Positions 35,025-45,720 of a stretch of 64,000 bases of DNA are shown here, in pieces. The stretch is taken from assembly GCA_039654915.1 (NCBI GenBank), contig JBDJPA010000012.1, positions 2,232,001 to 2,296,000 on the forward strand. The letters are read 5' to 3'. Positions within the stretch are counted from its first letter, which is position 1, and every line of letters begins with the position of its first letter. A program made the position numbers and the translations under genes. Under the pieces are notes generated by a model. That model did no database searches and was not told where the DNA came from. It was given only the letters and a program-made list of their open reading frames with translations. Source of the DNA: Aquilaria yunnanensis. Taxonomy: Eukaryota; Streptophyta; Magnoliopsida; Malvales; Thymelaeaceae.

Positions 35025-38000
35025 ATGAAAATGTACCATGGGAGATTTTTTGGGAAGTTACCATGGAAGGCCTACATTGAGGGTTTTGTTAACTACTGGG
35101 ACTATTATCAATTTGATAGGTTTAGTCTAATAGAGTTGGACAAAATGGTGGAGGAGTTGGGTTACTCAGGGTATATGGATTACTTCTGGTTATATCCAGG
35201 GATGCCTCTTGATGATAGTTTAATCCCTTTGAAAGATGAGGCTGATGTGATGTAGATGATGAGGCTTTGCTTGCCTGAGAATCATGTTATTGAAATATAC
35301 ATTGTGATAAAGAGTAAAGCAGAGATGATTAAGGATGAGTTGGCATTTCTAGGGAAAATTAAAAAAGATATTAGTCCTAAGAAGGCTGTCATAGAAGAAA
35401 TTGTTGAAGAAGGTGATGAAAGTTGTCCACAATCAAGGAAGAAGTGTGGTACATCTGTTAGCAAAGAAAAATGTGAAAGTAGCCAAAGAAAACCACTGAC
35501 ATGGGTTGTAGAGGAGAATGAAGAGCAAATGTTGGCAAGAGATGTTGATGAGGGTAATGTAAATGCTAAAGTGAATGTGGCAGTTGAGAATGTTAAGGAG
35601 GGTAATGTAAATGCTGAAGTGAATGTGGTAGCTGAGAATGTTGAGGATGAAGATAAGCATGTGGTAGGATGTGAGAATGTTGAAGTCAATCATGAGGCTG
35701 CAGATGAGGAAATGGAAAGATCAGAGACTACCCCAGTGGGTAGTAGCAATAGGGCTGATGAAGGGAATGATAGTGAAGCAACCACAGAGGATGCAGACTA
35801 TGAGCCTAATTTTGGAACAGAAAGTTGTGAGACAGAGTTTGAGGAGTCAAACAATGACATCGGATAGGAAGAACTAGACATGGGTGGTCATATTCGATGA
35901 ACTAGGGTGGAAAGTGATAAAGGGAAGAATTCATGTATAGGCTTTACATATGAATTAGAGTCTGAGGAAGATTTGGACTTTGATGATTCGCAAAGTATAT
36001 ACTCAGATAGTGATGAAGGTGATAGGTACCCAAGTTTCAATGAGAGCTCTGACATAAGTGACCCTAAGTTCCAATTGAGTCAGAAGTTCACGTCCTTTGA
36101 TGTGTTGAGAAAAGCAATACGGGCTTATGGAATTAAGTCAAGGTGTGATGTAAGGGTTGTGAAGAGTGAGAAACATAGACTAAGGGCCAAATGTGCAGAG
36201 GGGTGTCCTTGGACATTATATGCTACACCTGTTGAGGGTGGCATGGTGCAAATAAAAACATACATTAGTGACCATAATTGCATCAAGGTTTTCAAGTCTA
36301 AGCATACCAAGTTTGGCTGGATTGCTCAGACATATCTCGAAAACATAAGGTCTGACCCTGATATTTCCATAACAGCACTGAGGGATCAGATTAAGAGGGA
36401 TTTCAACTTAGATGTCCCTAGGACAAAAGTATAAAGAGGGATTAAAAAGGCGCTTCAGATTATAAGAGGTGATGAAAGAATACAATTTGCCAAGTTGGCT
36501 GATTATGGGAGTGAGCTCAGAAGGACTAATCCTGGAAGTATGTTCAAGTTGCATCTTGAAAATTTAGTATTTCAGAGGGTGTTCATATGTCTGGAGGCAT
36601 GTAAGGAAGGGTTCCTTGCTGGATGCAGGCCTCTAATTGGTATGGATGGCTGTTTTCTCAAAGGTCATTATGGGGGTCAACTTCTTGCTGCTGTTGGTTT
36701 GGATGCAAATGATTGCATCTTCCCAATAGCCTATGCTAGGGTGGAGGTTGAGTCATATGATTCATGGCATTGGTTCCTTAGTCTGTTGGGTGAGAAATTG
36801 GGTATAGACCAAGCAAATAGCAGAGACTGGACCATCACTTCTGATAGACAAAAAGTAAAAGCTTGGTAATTTTATATAGGGATTGTTTATATCATTTCCT
36901 CTAATATTTATTATGGCATTCTTTTTAATGTAGGGATTACTTCCAGCGGTGCATGAGTTGTTTCCTGAAGCAGAGCACAGATTCTGTGTATGCCATCTCT
37001 ATAACAACTTCAAGAGTGTCCACCCTGGAGGAGTGCTAAAAGAGTTGGTTTGGTCAGCAGCAAGAAGTAGTTATGTGGCAGAGTTCAACATGTATATGGA
37101 GAGGATTAAGGTAGCGGATGAGAATGCTTGGAAATGGTTGACTTCTGTTCCTCCAAAACACTGGTCAAAGGCACATTTCAGAGAGTATTGTAAGTGTGAT
37201 ATCCTCCTAAATAATATCTGTGAGTGTTTTAACAGATTTATCTTAGATGCTAGGGACAAACCAATTTTAACAATGCTAAAGATTGTTAGAACCAAATTAA
37301 TGGTGAGGATTGCAAATAGAAGGAAGGTAATAGAGAGTTATATAAGGATTGTGTGTCCAAGGATAGTCAAAAAGTTAAATAAGTCAATGGAACATTCTGG
37401 TTGGTGTATCGCTGTGGGTTCTGGAGGATCACAGTGCCAAGTTAGCACACCTAATGGGCAGTTTGTGGTTGACCTGGCAAATCACACTTGTAGCTGCAAA
37501 AAGTGGCAGTTGAGTGGGATTCCATGTGCACATGCTTGCTCTGCCATTGGAGACAACAGAGCGAGTTTAGAGGACTATGTTCATTCATGCTATAAAAAAG
37601 AGACATGTGCAAGAATTTATGCACATGTAATAAATCCTATAACTAGTATGGAGCAGTGGCAGAATGAACACAATAACCCTATCAAACCCCCTCAATTGGA
37701 AAAGATTAAAAGAGGCAGAAAGCAGAAGAAGAGGAGGAAGGAAGAAGGTGAATGTGAAAATGCAACTAAGATGCAAAGATTTGGTATGAAAATGCATTGT
37801 AGTATTTGCAGAGATGAGGGTCATACAAAAAGGACATGCAAACAAGGAGAGGGAACAAAAGTGGCAGGAACCAAAGGTGAAAGAAGGAAGAAACTCCAGG
37901 TACAATCTAACTCCCTATACTGTTTTGGTTTGAAAAAGATCAACTGTCACAACATACACTTTTGTATGAATTGTAGACTCGAAGGAACACAAGCAGCCAA

Positions 38001-38189
38001 CCAGCAGAGACAAGGAACACTGGGGTTATTCAGGAACAGAATGACACTAGAGCACAATCTCATCCAATTGGTCAGTCAATTGGTTCTGAATTCCTTAGAC
38101 TCAACAACAATGTGGTCCCTTCAATGAGACAAAAAAGAAACCAACCAAGAAAGGAGGCAGCAACCAAAGGGATGGGCTCTTCAGCTTAG
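35025..38189 (+). pseudogene. mudrA: Inner MULE mudrA transposase, broken only by in-frame stops
   Basis: A MULE transposase cuts and rejoins element ends in the nucleus. Exon 1 (35025-36854) has the PB1-like domain (MYHGRFFGKLPW, IELDKMVEELGYSG), an acidic linker, the Mutator DNA-binding domain (FTSFDVLRKAIRAYGI, CAEGCPWTLYA) and the DDE core (LIGMDGCFLKGHYGG, SYDSWHWFL, TSDRQK). A phase-0 intron (36855-36933, 79 bp) follows. Exon 2 has AEHRFCVCHLYNN, a SWIM zinc finger (CSCKKWQLSGIPCAHA) and a CCHC knuckle (CSICRDEGHTKRTC). A second predicted phase-0 intron (37900-37976) gives a last exon ending at TAG 38187-38189. Stops at 35253, 35865, 35898 and 36432 lie in one frame; I see no frameshift. 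This copy should be inactive unless read through. Confidence 0.85.
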
Positions 38190-38810
38190 AATGTGTGACA
38201 TATTTAGGAATTATGTTTTGTCTGAAGAAGTTGTGGTTTGTTTAGTACAATTCTAAGGACTTGTTTTTTTAGTACAGTACAGATGACGTTGTTTTGGTTG
38301 TGGAATGATGTAGTAGTGTTCAATGAGGTTGAAGTTGATGTTTTTTGGGTTGTGAGATGATGTGGTTGTTTAGAATTCTGAGTCAGACACTTAATATATG
38401 TATAATCATTCCTAATTATATGAAATTATGTCTTTCTTTTCACTTTGTTCTATCATCACAAATTTTCATTCTATGGGGACATCGCAGAAGCATCCTACAA
38501 ATAATGAAAATGTGCTAAAGTTGAGGGATACAAATTACATTTGTTATATCAAGTTGGTGTCAAGTATGAAACCACTACATAAAAACAGGGTCTGAAATAA
38601 AACACATTAAAAACGTTGGGTGCAATTACAGAAATGATACGTAAAGATTAGGGTCCATAATGAAACACATTAAAAGCTAAAGGTCCAAAATGGAACATAC
38701 ATATAACCAGTTCATCCACCCTACACCACCATTCTTATCCAGCAGCAGCCCACAAGATCTGACCCTACATACAGCACCCCCACCCAAAAACACATAAACC
38801 CCCCACAACC
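38190..38810. other. Spacer between convergent mudrA and GRF gene
   Basis: About 620 bp of AT-rich sequence where the two transcripts would end or overlap. TGTAATAAA-type signals are not clear. This is the counterpart of the mudrA-mudrB intergenic region of maize MuDR. Confidence 0.5.
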
Positions 38811-39228
38811 TTAACATCTACACATCAACCAACTGCCCCAAAGCACCCCTACAAGCACCACCAACCACAGCTTCAACCGTCTAGTTAGTGCCTTCTGCTC
38901 TTCGATCCTCCAAATTTGCCTGAGCAATCCGCCAACAATGTCCCTCATCCTACTTGACATAGGTGAATCATACCAATAAAAAAACCCACAATTCTCAGCT
39001 CTCTTTCCAACATATTTCACAAAAAACAAAAAAATAAAAAACAGAGCACATCGTGTCAGAACATCTTTTCCCCATTAGAATGCAATACAAGAACAAATTT
39101 GATGGAATCTGTCTTACCCCATAATTGCTGCATCTTAAGAACCTTCGTCCTGGATTAGCTTCTGTCCACGATGTTGCCATGGTTGCAAGAGTCCCACACG
39201 AACAGATCCTCGGTCCTCTTCCCTCCAT
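38811..39228 (-). CDS. GRF zinc-finger protein of the inner MULE (two exons, intact)
   Basis: Exon 1 (39118-39228, 37 codons) starts MEGRGPRICSCG and ends with PGRRFLRCSNYG. A 115-bp GT-AG intron (39003-39117, phase 0) follows. Exon 2 (38811-39002) continues RAENCGFFYWYDSPMSSRM, a charged helix (RIEEQKALTRRLK) and a hydrophobic C-terminus (LWLVVLVGVLWGSWLM), about 100 residues in total. CxC...C...C with the GRRF and CGFF(x)W signatures is the GRF-type zinc finger (zf-GRF), a nucleic-acid-binding fold found in many small plant proteins with a C-terminal coiled coil and membrane segment. No stop or frameshift is seen, unlike the neighbouring mudrA. Its role in transposition is unknown. Confidence 0.75.
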
Positions 39229-39664
39229 TTATGCTTAATTACAACTACGAACGACCCCAACAGAATAAAAGGTTGGTAAATCCCTAGATCTCCAGTTTTT
39301 CCCTTCTTCCTAATTTATGGCCCATTACGTACGAATTTTCGCTGTGGATGGGGTGGATGCTGCAATTATAGCTTTTCACTAGCCAACAAAATCACAAACC
39401 TCCTTTTGGAGGGAAAATTTTGCGCCATAGCATCCACGTTGGAGTTATTACTCTACTCACTGGGCTAGCGTGGACATTCCAGTGCCACATGAGCATTAAA
39501 GTGGCGTTCGCCGTCCATTTAGACGAGTTCCGTCCACGTAGGGGTCAAAATGAAACGTTTTAATTGGGTTAAGGACACATAACGAACAAATTGAAGGTTA
39601 GGGTTAGAACAAAAATAATAATTAAAGGTTGGGGGTAGCGCGTGCAATTTACCCGGAAAGGTTC

Positions 39665-41640
39665 CCTATGGAAAATATTTGCATCATATGTGAGGACGAA
39701 GTAATATTTTATGGTAAAAAAATTCAAAACTGAGCAAAGGTGTAATAAAGTTTGGGAGATTACAAGAGTTAACTTGAACTAGATTGCTGAACATTTTAGA
39801 AATTTGATTGTAGACCATCCAGGAATTCGGCCAGTTTTTATCCAAGACACGGTTAAGAGTATTATGAATCTCCATGTCTCCTTGAGCTAGTGTAAGAGAG
39901 CAAAATTAAAAGTTGTGAAAAAGATGGCAAGGTGTGTTGAACATGAGTATGCTAGATTGTATGATTATGCAAATGCACTAAAAATGTCGAATCCAGGAAG
40001 CACTGTGATTCATGACGTACAACCTACAATTCCTGGTTCTCCACCAATTTTTAGAAGAATTTAGATATGTCTTGAACCTATAAGAAGAGGCTTTTTAGAG
40101 GTCTGTAGGAAGTATATTGGATTGGATGAATGTTTTCTCAAAAGGATTGTAAAAGGAGAGTTGCTCACTACTGTTGGAAAAGATGCCAACCATAAGATGT
40201 TTCCTTTAGCTTGAGCTGTTATCGAGTGTGAAACAACTGCATCATGGCATTGGTTCTTAGAGTTGCTAAGTATTGATATTCAAAGTAAGGATGGAAGTGG
40301 TTGTACATTAATGTCTGACCAACAAAAAGTATCTTCTACATCTAACATTTTTTTTTCTTTTGGTTTAAGAACTACTGCAAGTTTTAATTTATTTTATTTT
40401 TTGGTGTTTAAACTACTATAAGTTTACCATATTTTTTGCTATAAGTTCTTTTGGTTTAAGAAGATGAGTAAGACAGAAGAATGATGCATTTTTTGGTGTT
40501 TACTTTATTACAGGGGCTTATACATGCTATTGATGACACTTTCCCAACTGCTGAACATAGATTCTGTACAAGGCACATTTATTCCAACTGGTATCCGAAG
40601 TTTAGAGGGAAGGCACTTAAACAAGCATTTTATGCATATGCAAATGCAACCACCGAGCAAGCTTTTCAAAAAAGGTTGGAGGAGTTAGAAAATCTGAAAG
40701 TATGAGCAAATGAGGCAATTCTAAAAATCAATCTGGTGTACTGGTGTAATGCCTATTTCTACATTAAAGTTAAATGTGATTCTAATGAAAAAAATACATG
40801 TGAGGCCTTTAATCTATTACTTGTTAGATATAGGAATAAACCTATAATAACTATGCTTGAAGGGTTTAGGGAGTTTGTAATGGAAAGAATTATGAAAAAA
40901 ACAGCTCTTTGTAAGTAAATGGAGAAATGATCTTGGAAGTAAGATTATGAAAAAGCTGCATAAAAATGAGGGAAAGAGTTACAATTAGAAGGTTGTATGG
41001 AATTGAGGGGATGGTTATCAAGTGAGAAGGTGATATGTGTAATATGATGTTCATTTTACGAGTTCTACATGTAATTGTAATGCTTGGCAATCATCTGGAA
41101 TTCCATGTGCCCATGGGATTAATGCAATATTGTATAAAGGGGATAGGCTAGAAAACTATGTGGCACCTTGTTATAGCAAAGAAAAAATATGAGCTATTTT
41201 ATGCTTACCCCATTGAAGTCATGGCTACTGAAGAATTATGACCAAATTCTAATCGTAGACCTGTTCTTCATCCTCGTTCAAGGGCCATGCCTAGTAGGCC
41301 AAGAAAAAATATGAGGCAATCTAGAGATGAGCCAAATAAAAGAGAAATATGCATTGTCAAAACATGGGGTTGTCATGACATGTGGATTTTGCTAAAAAGA
41401 GGGGGAGTTGTCCTTTCAAAGATGGGCAAAATGTGGCTACAATGTTGGAAACTCAACATTCAAAAAATGTAGCACTTGTAAGAAGTTTCTGTCAATGCTC
41501 ATCTTACTTCAATTCATGTTCGCACAAAAAAAAACCTGCAGTTAATAAATTGTCATTTGTGCAGCGGCCTAAACCATGCACAATTAGAAGGCCTGCTCAA
41601 ATGGTGAGTAACACATCAGCAAATTTGGCATCACCTGTAA
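39665..41640 (+). pseudogene. mudrA: Outer MULE mudrA, C-terminal part
   Basis: Resumes at the TSD: the frame gives KGSLWKIFASYV (end of the DNA-binding domain), IREHFRN-like and PGIRPVFIQDTV strings, then the DDE region (YIGLDECFLKR, TASWHWFLELL, MSDQQK). Nonsense codons are at 40062-40064 (TAG) and 40212-40214 (TGA). A phase-0 intron (40329-40513) sits at the same QK/GL position as in the inner element. Next come AEHRFCTRHIYSNW, NEKNTCEAFNLLL, a SWIM finger (CNCNAWQSSGIPCAHG) at about 41060-41120, and a worn tail. Clearly older and more decayed than the inner copy, and from a different MULE lineage within the same family. Confidence 0.85.
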
Positions 41641-42537
41641 GCAATCATTGTTAACCTCACAACTATTATGCTTCTAGAAGAAAATTTATTTCTTATTTAT
41701 TTTTTACTTGTGCAGCAGCAAAATTGGTCTAAAGGACAAAGAGAGGCTAATACCATTGCTAGAGAACAAGCATTACCTATTACATTAATACATTTAAGTT
41801 CTAAATTAAACTCTGTTTTCATTAAGTATTTCATTATCTTGATGCTTATTTTATACATGTGTAATGCCAACTTACTTTTAGAGTTAGAAGGGCACATAGT
41901 GAGTCATTTGTTAATGCTGGTAAAAGAAAAAAGATAATAAGTATTGGGATTTTTTATGATGATGAAACGAGGCAAACTGTTATAAATGTAAGTTAACTAT
42001 ATTTCCTATAACACAAGTGTTGACACCCAATTTCGTCCGGCCGTTAAAAGATTTTAAAAAAAAATTAAATAAAAAATTAATTAAAAAAAATTTATTATTA
42101 TTACTATTATTATTATTATTATTACTAAAATTTTTTAATTAGTTTAAAATACATTTTTTTTTGTTTTGTTTTGTGAAGATTTGATTTAAAATGATATATG
42201 TGTGTGTATGTGTATGTTTGAAAGAAAAAAAGAAAACTCCATAAAAATGACAAAATTAAAAAGTTTGAGGTAAAAATGACAAAATTGAGAAGTTTCCGGA
42301 AAAATTGACAAAATCTGAAAGTTTCAGGAGCATTTGGTAGTTTGTCACATCAATTTGGGGCCAGCATAACGGTTCTGGCCCAAATCAACAGAAAACGACA
42401 AAATTGTCAAAATCAGAAGCTTCAAGAACTTATCCAGAGTCTGAGAGACGTAAAGGACTGAAACTGTCATTTTACCAAATTAAAAGATAAGTTTAAATTT
42501 AATTAATTTTTAATTATGAACAGTCAGCACCCCTTCC

Positions 42538-42552
42538 CCTATAAATAGGGGT
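42538..42552 (+). promoter_or_regulatory. LTR promoter TATA box
   Basis: CCCCTATAAATAGGGG-type TATA box within the solo LTR, about 520 bp from its start, the usual U3/R position for a long LTR. A transcription start would be expected about 30 bp downstream. Confidence 0.55.
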
Positions 42553-43179
42553 CCAAATCTGTGTGTTAAAAAAAAAAAAAAAGAGAAAAAAAATAGAAAG
42601 AAAGCTTAGAGCTCCGTTTTAAAAAAAAAAGAAAATATTCAGCCTTAATCCCTGGCCTCTCTTTCTTATTCCCAGAACACTAGAAATTTTTCCTGTCTGC
42701 CGTTTAACTCCCCCCTTTCACACTTCCGTTTGCCTTTACGTGCCGTCACTCCTTCCTATCTCCATCACGCCATCATCCCGTCGACGTCGCCGTCGTTACT
42801 CGTCATCGCCGTTATTCCCGAGCCCCGCCGTCGCCGTCGTTTTCCCTGCTCCGCCCCGCCGTCGCCGTTCCTTCTTTTCCTTTTCCTCCCTCCGACGCCG
42901 CCGTGTCCTCTCCCGTCCCGTCGCGCCACCTCCCCGCCTCTTCGCCACCGCGTCTCCGCCGTCGTTGTCTCGTCACGCCGCCGCCGTGCTGCCGCCACGC
43001 CGTCGCCGCGCTCCGTCGCCCCCCCTTCCTCCCTCGCGTGTACTCTGTTTCACGTTCCCAGCAAATTCAAAATTTGATTTCAAAGGTAAAACCTTGATTT
43101 ACTCCTTCATCTTTTCAATTTCTTTCTCTTTGGTCACTAACCTTTTATTTTGTTCTTGCAGAATTAATTACTAACCCTT

Positions 43180-43400
43180 TTATCTTTACTTGTTTATTTA
43201 TTATTGTTGTTATTATTACTAACCTTTATTATTATTGTTATTATTATTAACTTACTAACTTCACTAACCTTTATTATTATTGTTATTATTATTAATAACT
43301 AACTTTGCTAACTTTATTAACCTTTATTATTGTTATTATTACTATTATTAACAACTAATTCTAACAACTAACTTTTATTATCTTTATTATTATTATTATA
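43180..43400. repeat. ATT-rich tandem units inside the LTR
   Basis: Three or more imperfect units of about 55-65 bp, each TAACCTTTATTATTATTG followed by TTATTATTATTAA and an AACTAACTT spacer. Confidence 0.65.
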
Positions 43401-44427
43401 ATTCATGGAAGGTTATACCTCCTATTTATTTATTATTAGTGGATGGCCAAAAAGCCTCGCTTTATTTATTTGTTTATTATTTATTGACTTTTAATCTTCC
43501 TTTATGTGCTTTTTATTTGCATATGATATTTAATTTCTGCAATTTTTAAGTGGATGACCAAAAAGCCCCACTTTATTTATTTATTTATTTATTTATTTGT
43601 CCTTTATTTACTTTATGTATTTTTTTTATATAGATGGTCAAACTTATTTCACTTTCGGCTATAAAAATAAAAATAATAACAAAAAGAAGTTTTTTTTTAT
43701 GTGAATAATTAACTTCAATTGTATGCCTAACAAAAAAAAAATCAATTTTTAACAAAAAAGCCAACCATCTTTTATTATTTTTGGATTACATATTTTTATT
43801 TCTTTTAAAGAAAACATTAAAGGAAATCAATAAATTTTTTAAACGTAATAGTAATTAACAATTTTTAAAAAAATAATAACAACAAAATATTTAAAAAATT
43901 ATGATTAAATAAACAAAAAAAAATTAATAAAATATTAAATCAATTTCCATATCCGGATGATCCGACAGGATCCACGGTTTGGAAAATATCAACTTTTTTT
44001 TATTGAATAAAAATAAATATAAAGATAAAAATCCATATTTTACGATATGGATTAAATTATTTAAAATTTTGTCAAATTCCGTGTCCGGGTGACTCGGCAG
44101 AGTCCATGGTTCGGAAATATCAAATTTTATACAAATTAATTACTGAAGACTTTTAAACCCATCTTAATTTAAAAATCCACATCCGACTAATTCAGTTAAA
44201 ATTTCTAGTTAGAAAATTAACTGAATATTTTTTTTAAAAAGCAAAGCAAAACAAAATTGAAATCAACTAAGGTACCAATTTTTGGGCGTTTTAACAAAGT
44301 TATTTTAACGTAACCGTACTCCCGAATTCCCGAACTCTCGCAGACCAATTTTAAGGTATCCAATCGACCTGAGGGAAAACCGATTGGTGGCGACTCCCGA
44401 AAATGACCCGCACGTTGCCACAACAAG

Positions 44428-45243
44428 TATCGTATATTTGGTAATAATTTTGATTTTCTTGTATTCATTAATAAATTTATGCAACTATTTTTATATGCAA
44501 CCTAGAATGCCTTATGCTAGGATCATTTAAATAAGAATGCTGGAAGTGAAGGTTGATTTAAAGAAATCAAGCAGTAGTTGAATGATAGATGTTTGATTTG
44601 TGGGAGTCAATCTATATTCCTTGTGCTTTTGTATTTCTGGATTAGGACTTTTGTGTGCAGCAAGTTATGCCACAGACCTGTAATTGTGCATCAAGAACTA
44701 TAATTTTAAGTATTGCACAATGTAATTGTACAAGACCAAGGCTAAATATGAGCTATTCTTGTGCTATGTTTTATGCTCTAAAGAAGGCTTTGTTATGTAA
44801 AAGAATCTGCAGTACTTATGTAACTGCTTGATTTCTCTTACTCGTCTATTGGATATATTATTCAGTTTCTGTTAATGCTCATCTTGCTTAGATAAGTTTA
44901 CCTAGATATAGAATGTGCTTATTCTATCTCAATTCATGTCAATACCTATAAAAAATAACCAAATGTGCTAATTTTATCTCAATTCCATTTTGCAACATAA
45001 ACAAGAACCAGGGGTTATGACCAATCCATAATTCATTGATGTTCAAAATAAGTAGCTGCATTTTCAGCAACATGTACAACAAAAGGGTTAAACCACATCA
45101 GCAGCTACCATAAGCATTCACAACATTCTATACATCACCAACACTAACTCTAATCCAACAATTTACATGCCTAAATCTAAGCCAACAACCATTTAGAACA
45201 TTTTACATAACACCATTGCCGCAACAACAATAACCAAGATCAG
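44428..45243. other. Outer MULE interior between LTR and GRF remnant
   Basis: Decayed sequence of the outer MULE. No recognisable domain; this corresponds in position to the spacer and 3' ends of the convergent gene pair. Confidence 0.5.
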
Positions 45244-45720
45244 CTATGACTTCATCTCTACAATCTCTGCATGTTTCTTTATTATCTCCTTCATTTTTGC
45301 AACATCACTTGCAACCATTACATTAACACAGTTTTCTTCCATTTGTGTCTTTAACAACTCCTTTAACTCTGTAATTTCCTTTCCTATCCTATCAACATCA
45401 CCTCTACAACAACAATATAATCCATTATCACTCGCATCACCTTCAACCCACATAAAAAAACTACCCCCACGATTTCCCTCTCCCTCCAAGTCAATAATAA
45501 ACCATTTTCAATGTAAGATAGGGCCATACTGCAATAAAAAACAATGAGATTGCTAAAAATAAAAAATTGATTAATAATTACATAGTATCTTGGGCAGCCC
45601 CAAAATTTTCATCCTTTACTATGCTCACTATTTGATTCACAAGATTTTGCTTCTAGATTATATTCACATAGCGAAGCCCTTGTTGAAGAACACCGGGAGT
45701 TTGTTGCAGCCATTCTAAGC
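45244..45720 (-). pseudogene. Decayed GRF zinc-finger gene of the outer MULE
   Basis: Minus strand. About 45595-45715 begins MAATNSRCS and ends with KFWGCPRY, the GRRF-x-C-x-x-Y part of a GRF zinc finger; an intron-like gap follows, then 45244-45510 has GGSFFMWVE (the second half of the finger; the CGFF cysteine is replaced) and a coiled coil (RIGKEITELKELLKTQMEE; VAKMKEIIKKHAEIVEMK). Stops interrupt the first exon. The layout (two exons, antisense, near the right TIR, convergent with mudrA) is the same as in the inner MULE. Confidence 0.6.

Larger units (their letters stand above)
34249..39654 (+). mobile_element. Inner complete MULE, 5406 bp, about 196-bp TIRs, 10-bp TSD
   Basis: The TIRs run 34249-34444 and 39459-39654. 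They begin GGGTAAATTGCA at both tips and differ at about 15 of 196 positions by eye, with no indel. The TSD GGAAAGGTTC is perfect at 34239-34248 and 39655-39664. It encodes mudrA on the plus strand (35025-38189) and a GRF zinc-finger gene on the minus strand (38811-39228), converging on a 620-bp spacer, as mudrA and mudrB do in maize MuDR. The 34445-35010 leader holds a GTGTGT-rich patch (34845-34890) and an acceptor-like TTTGCAG at 34996, so a 5' intron is possible. Confidence 0.93.
42018..44422 (+). mobile_element. Solo LTR, 2405 bp, TSD ACAAG
   Basis: Starts TGTTGACACCCAATTTCGTC and ends GACCCGCACGTTGCCACA, flanked by ACAAG at 42013-42017 and 44423-44427. A TATA box (CTATAAATAGGGG) lies at about 42540-42551, followed by a C-rich transcribed-looking island (42700-43050, dense CGCCGTCG) and then ATT-rich tandem runs (43180-43400). 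Length and the TGTTGACACCC start fit a long Ty3/gypsy-type LTR, but the superfamily is not proven as no internal domain remains. It is inserted in the 3' part of the outer MULE mudrA region. ORFs at 42730-43174 are inside the C-rich island and are not genes. Confidence 0.85.

Noticed and set aside
42730..43174. Long proline/arginine-rich ORFs on both strands
   Set aside because: They lie in the C-rich island of a solo LTR defined by TSD and ends; composition alone keeps the frames open.
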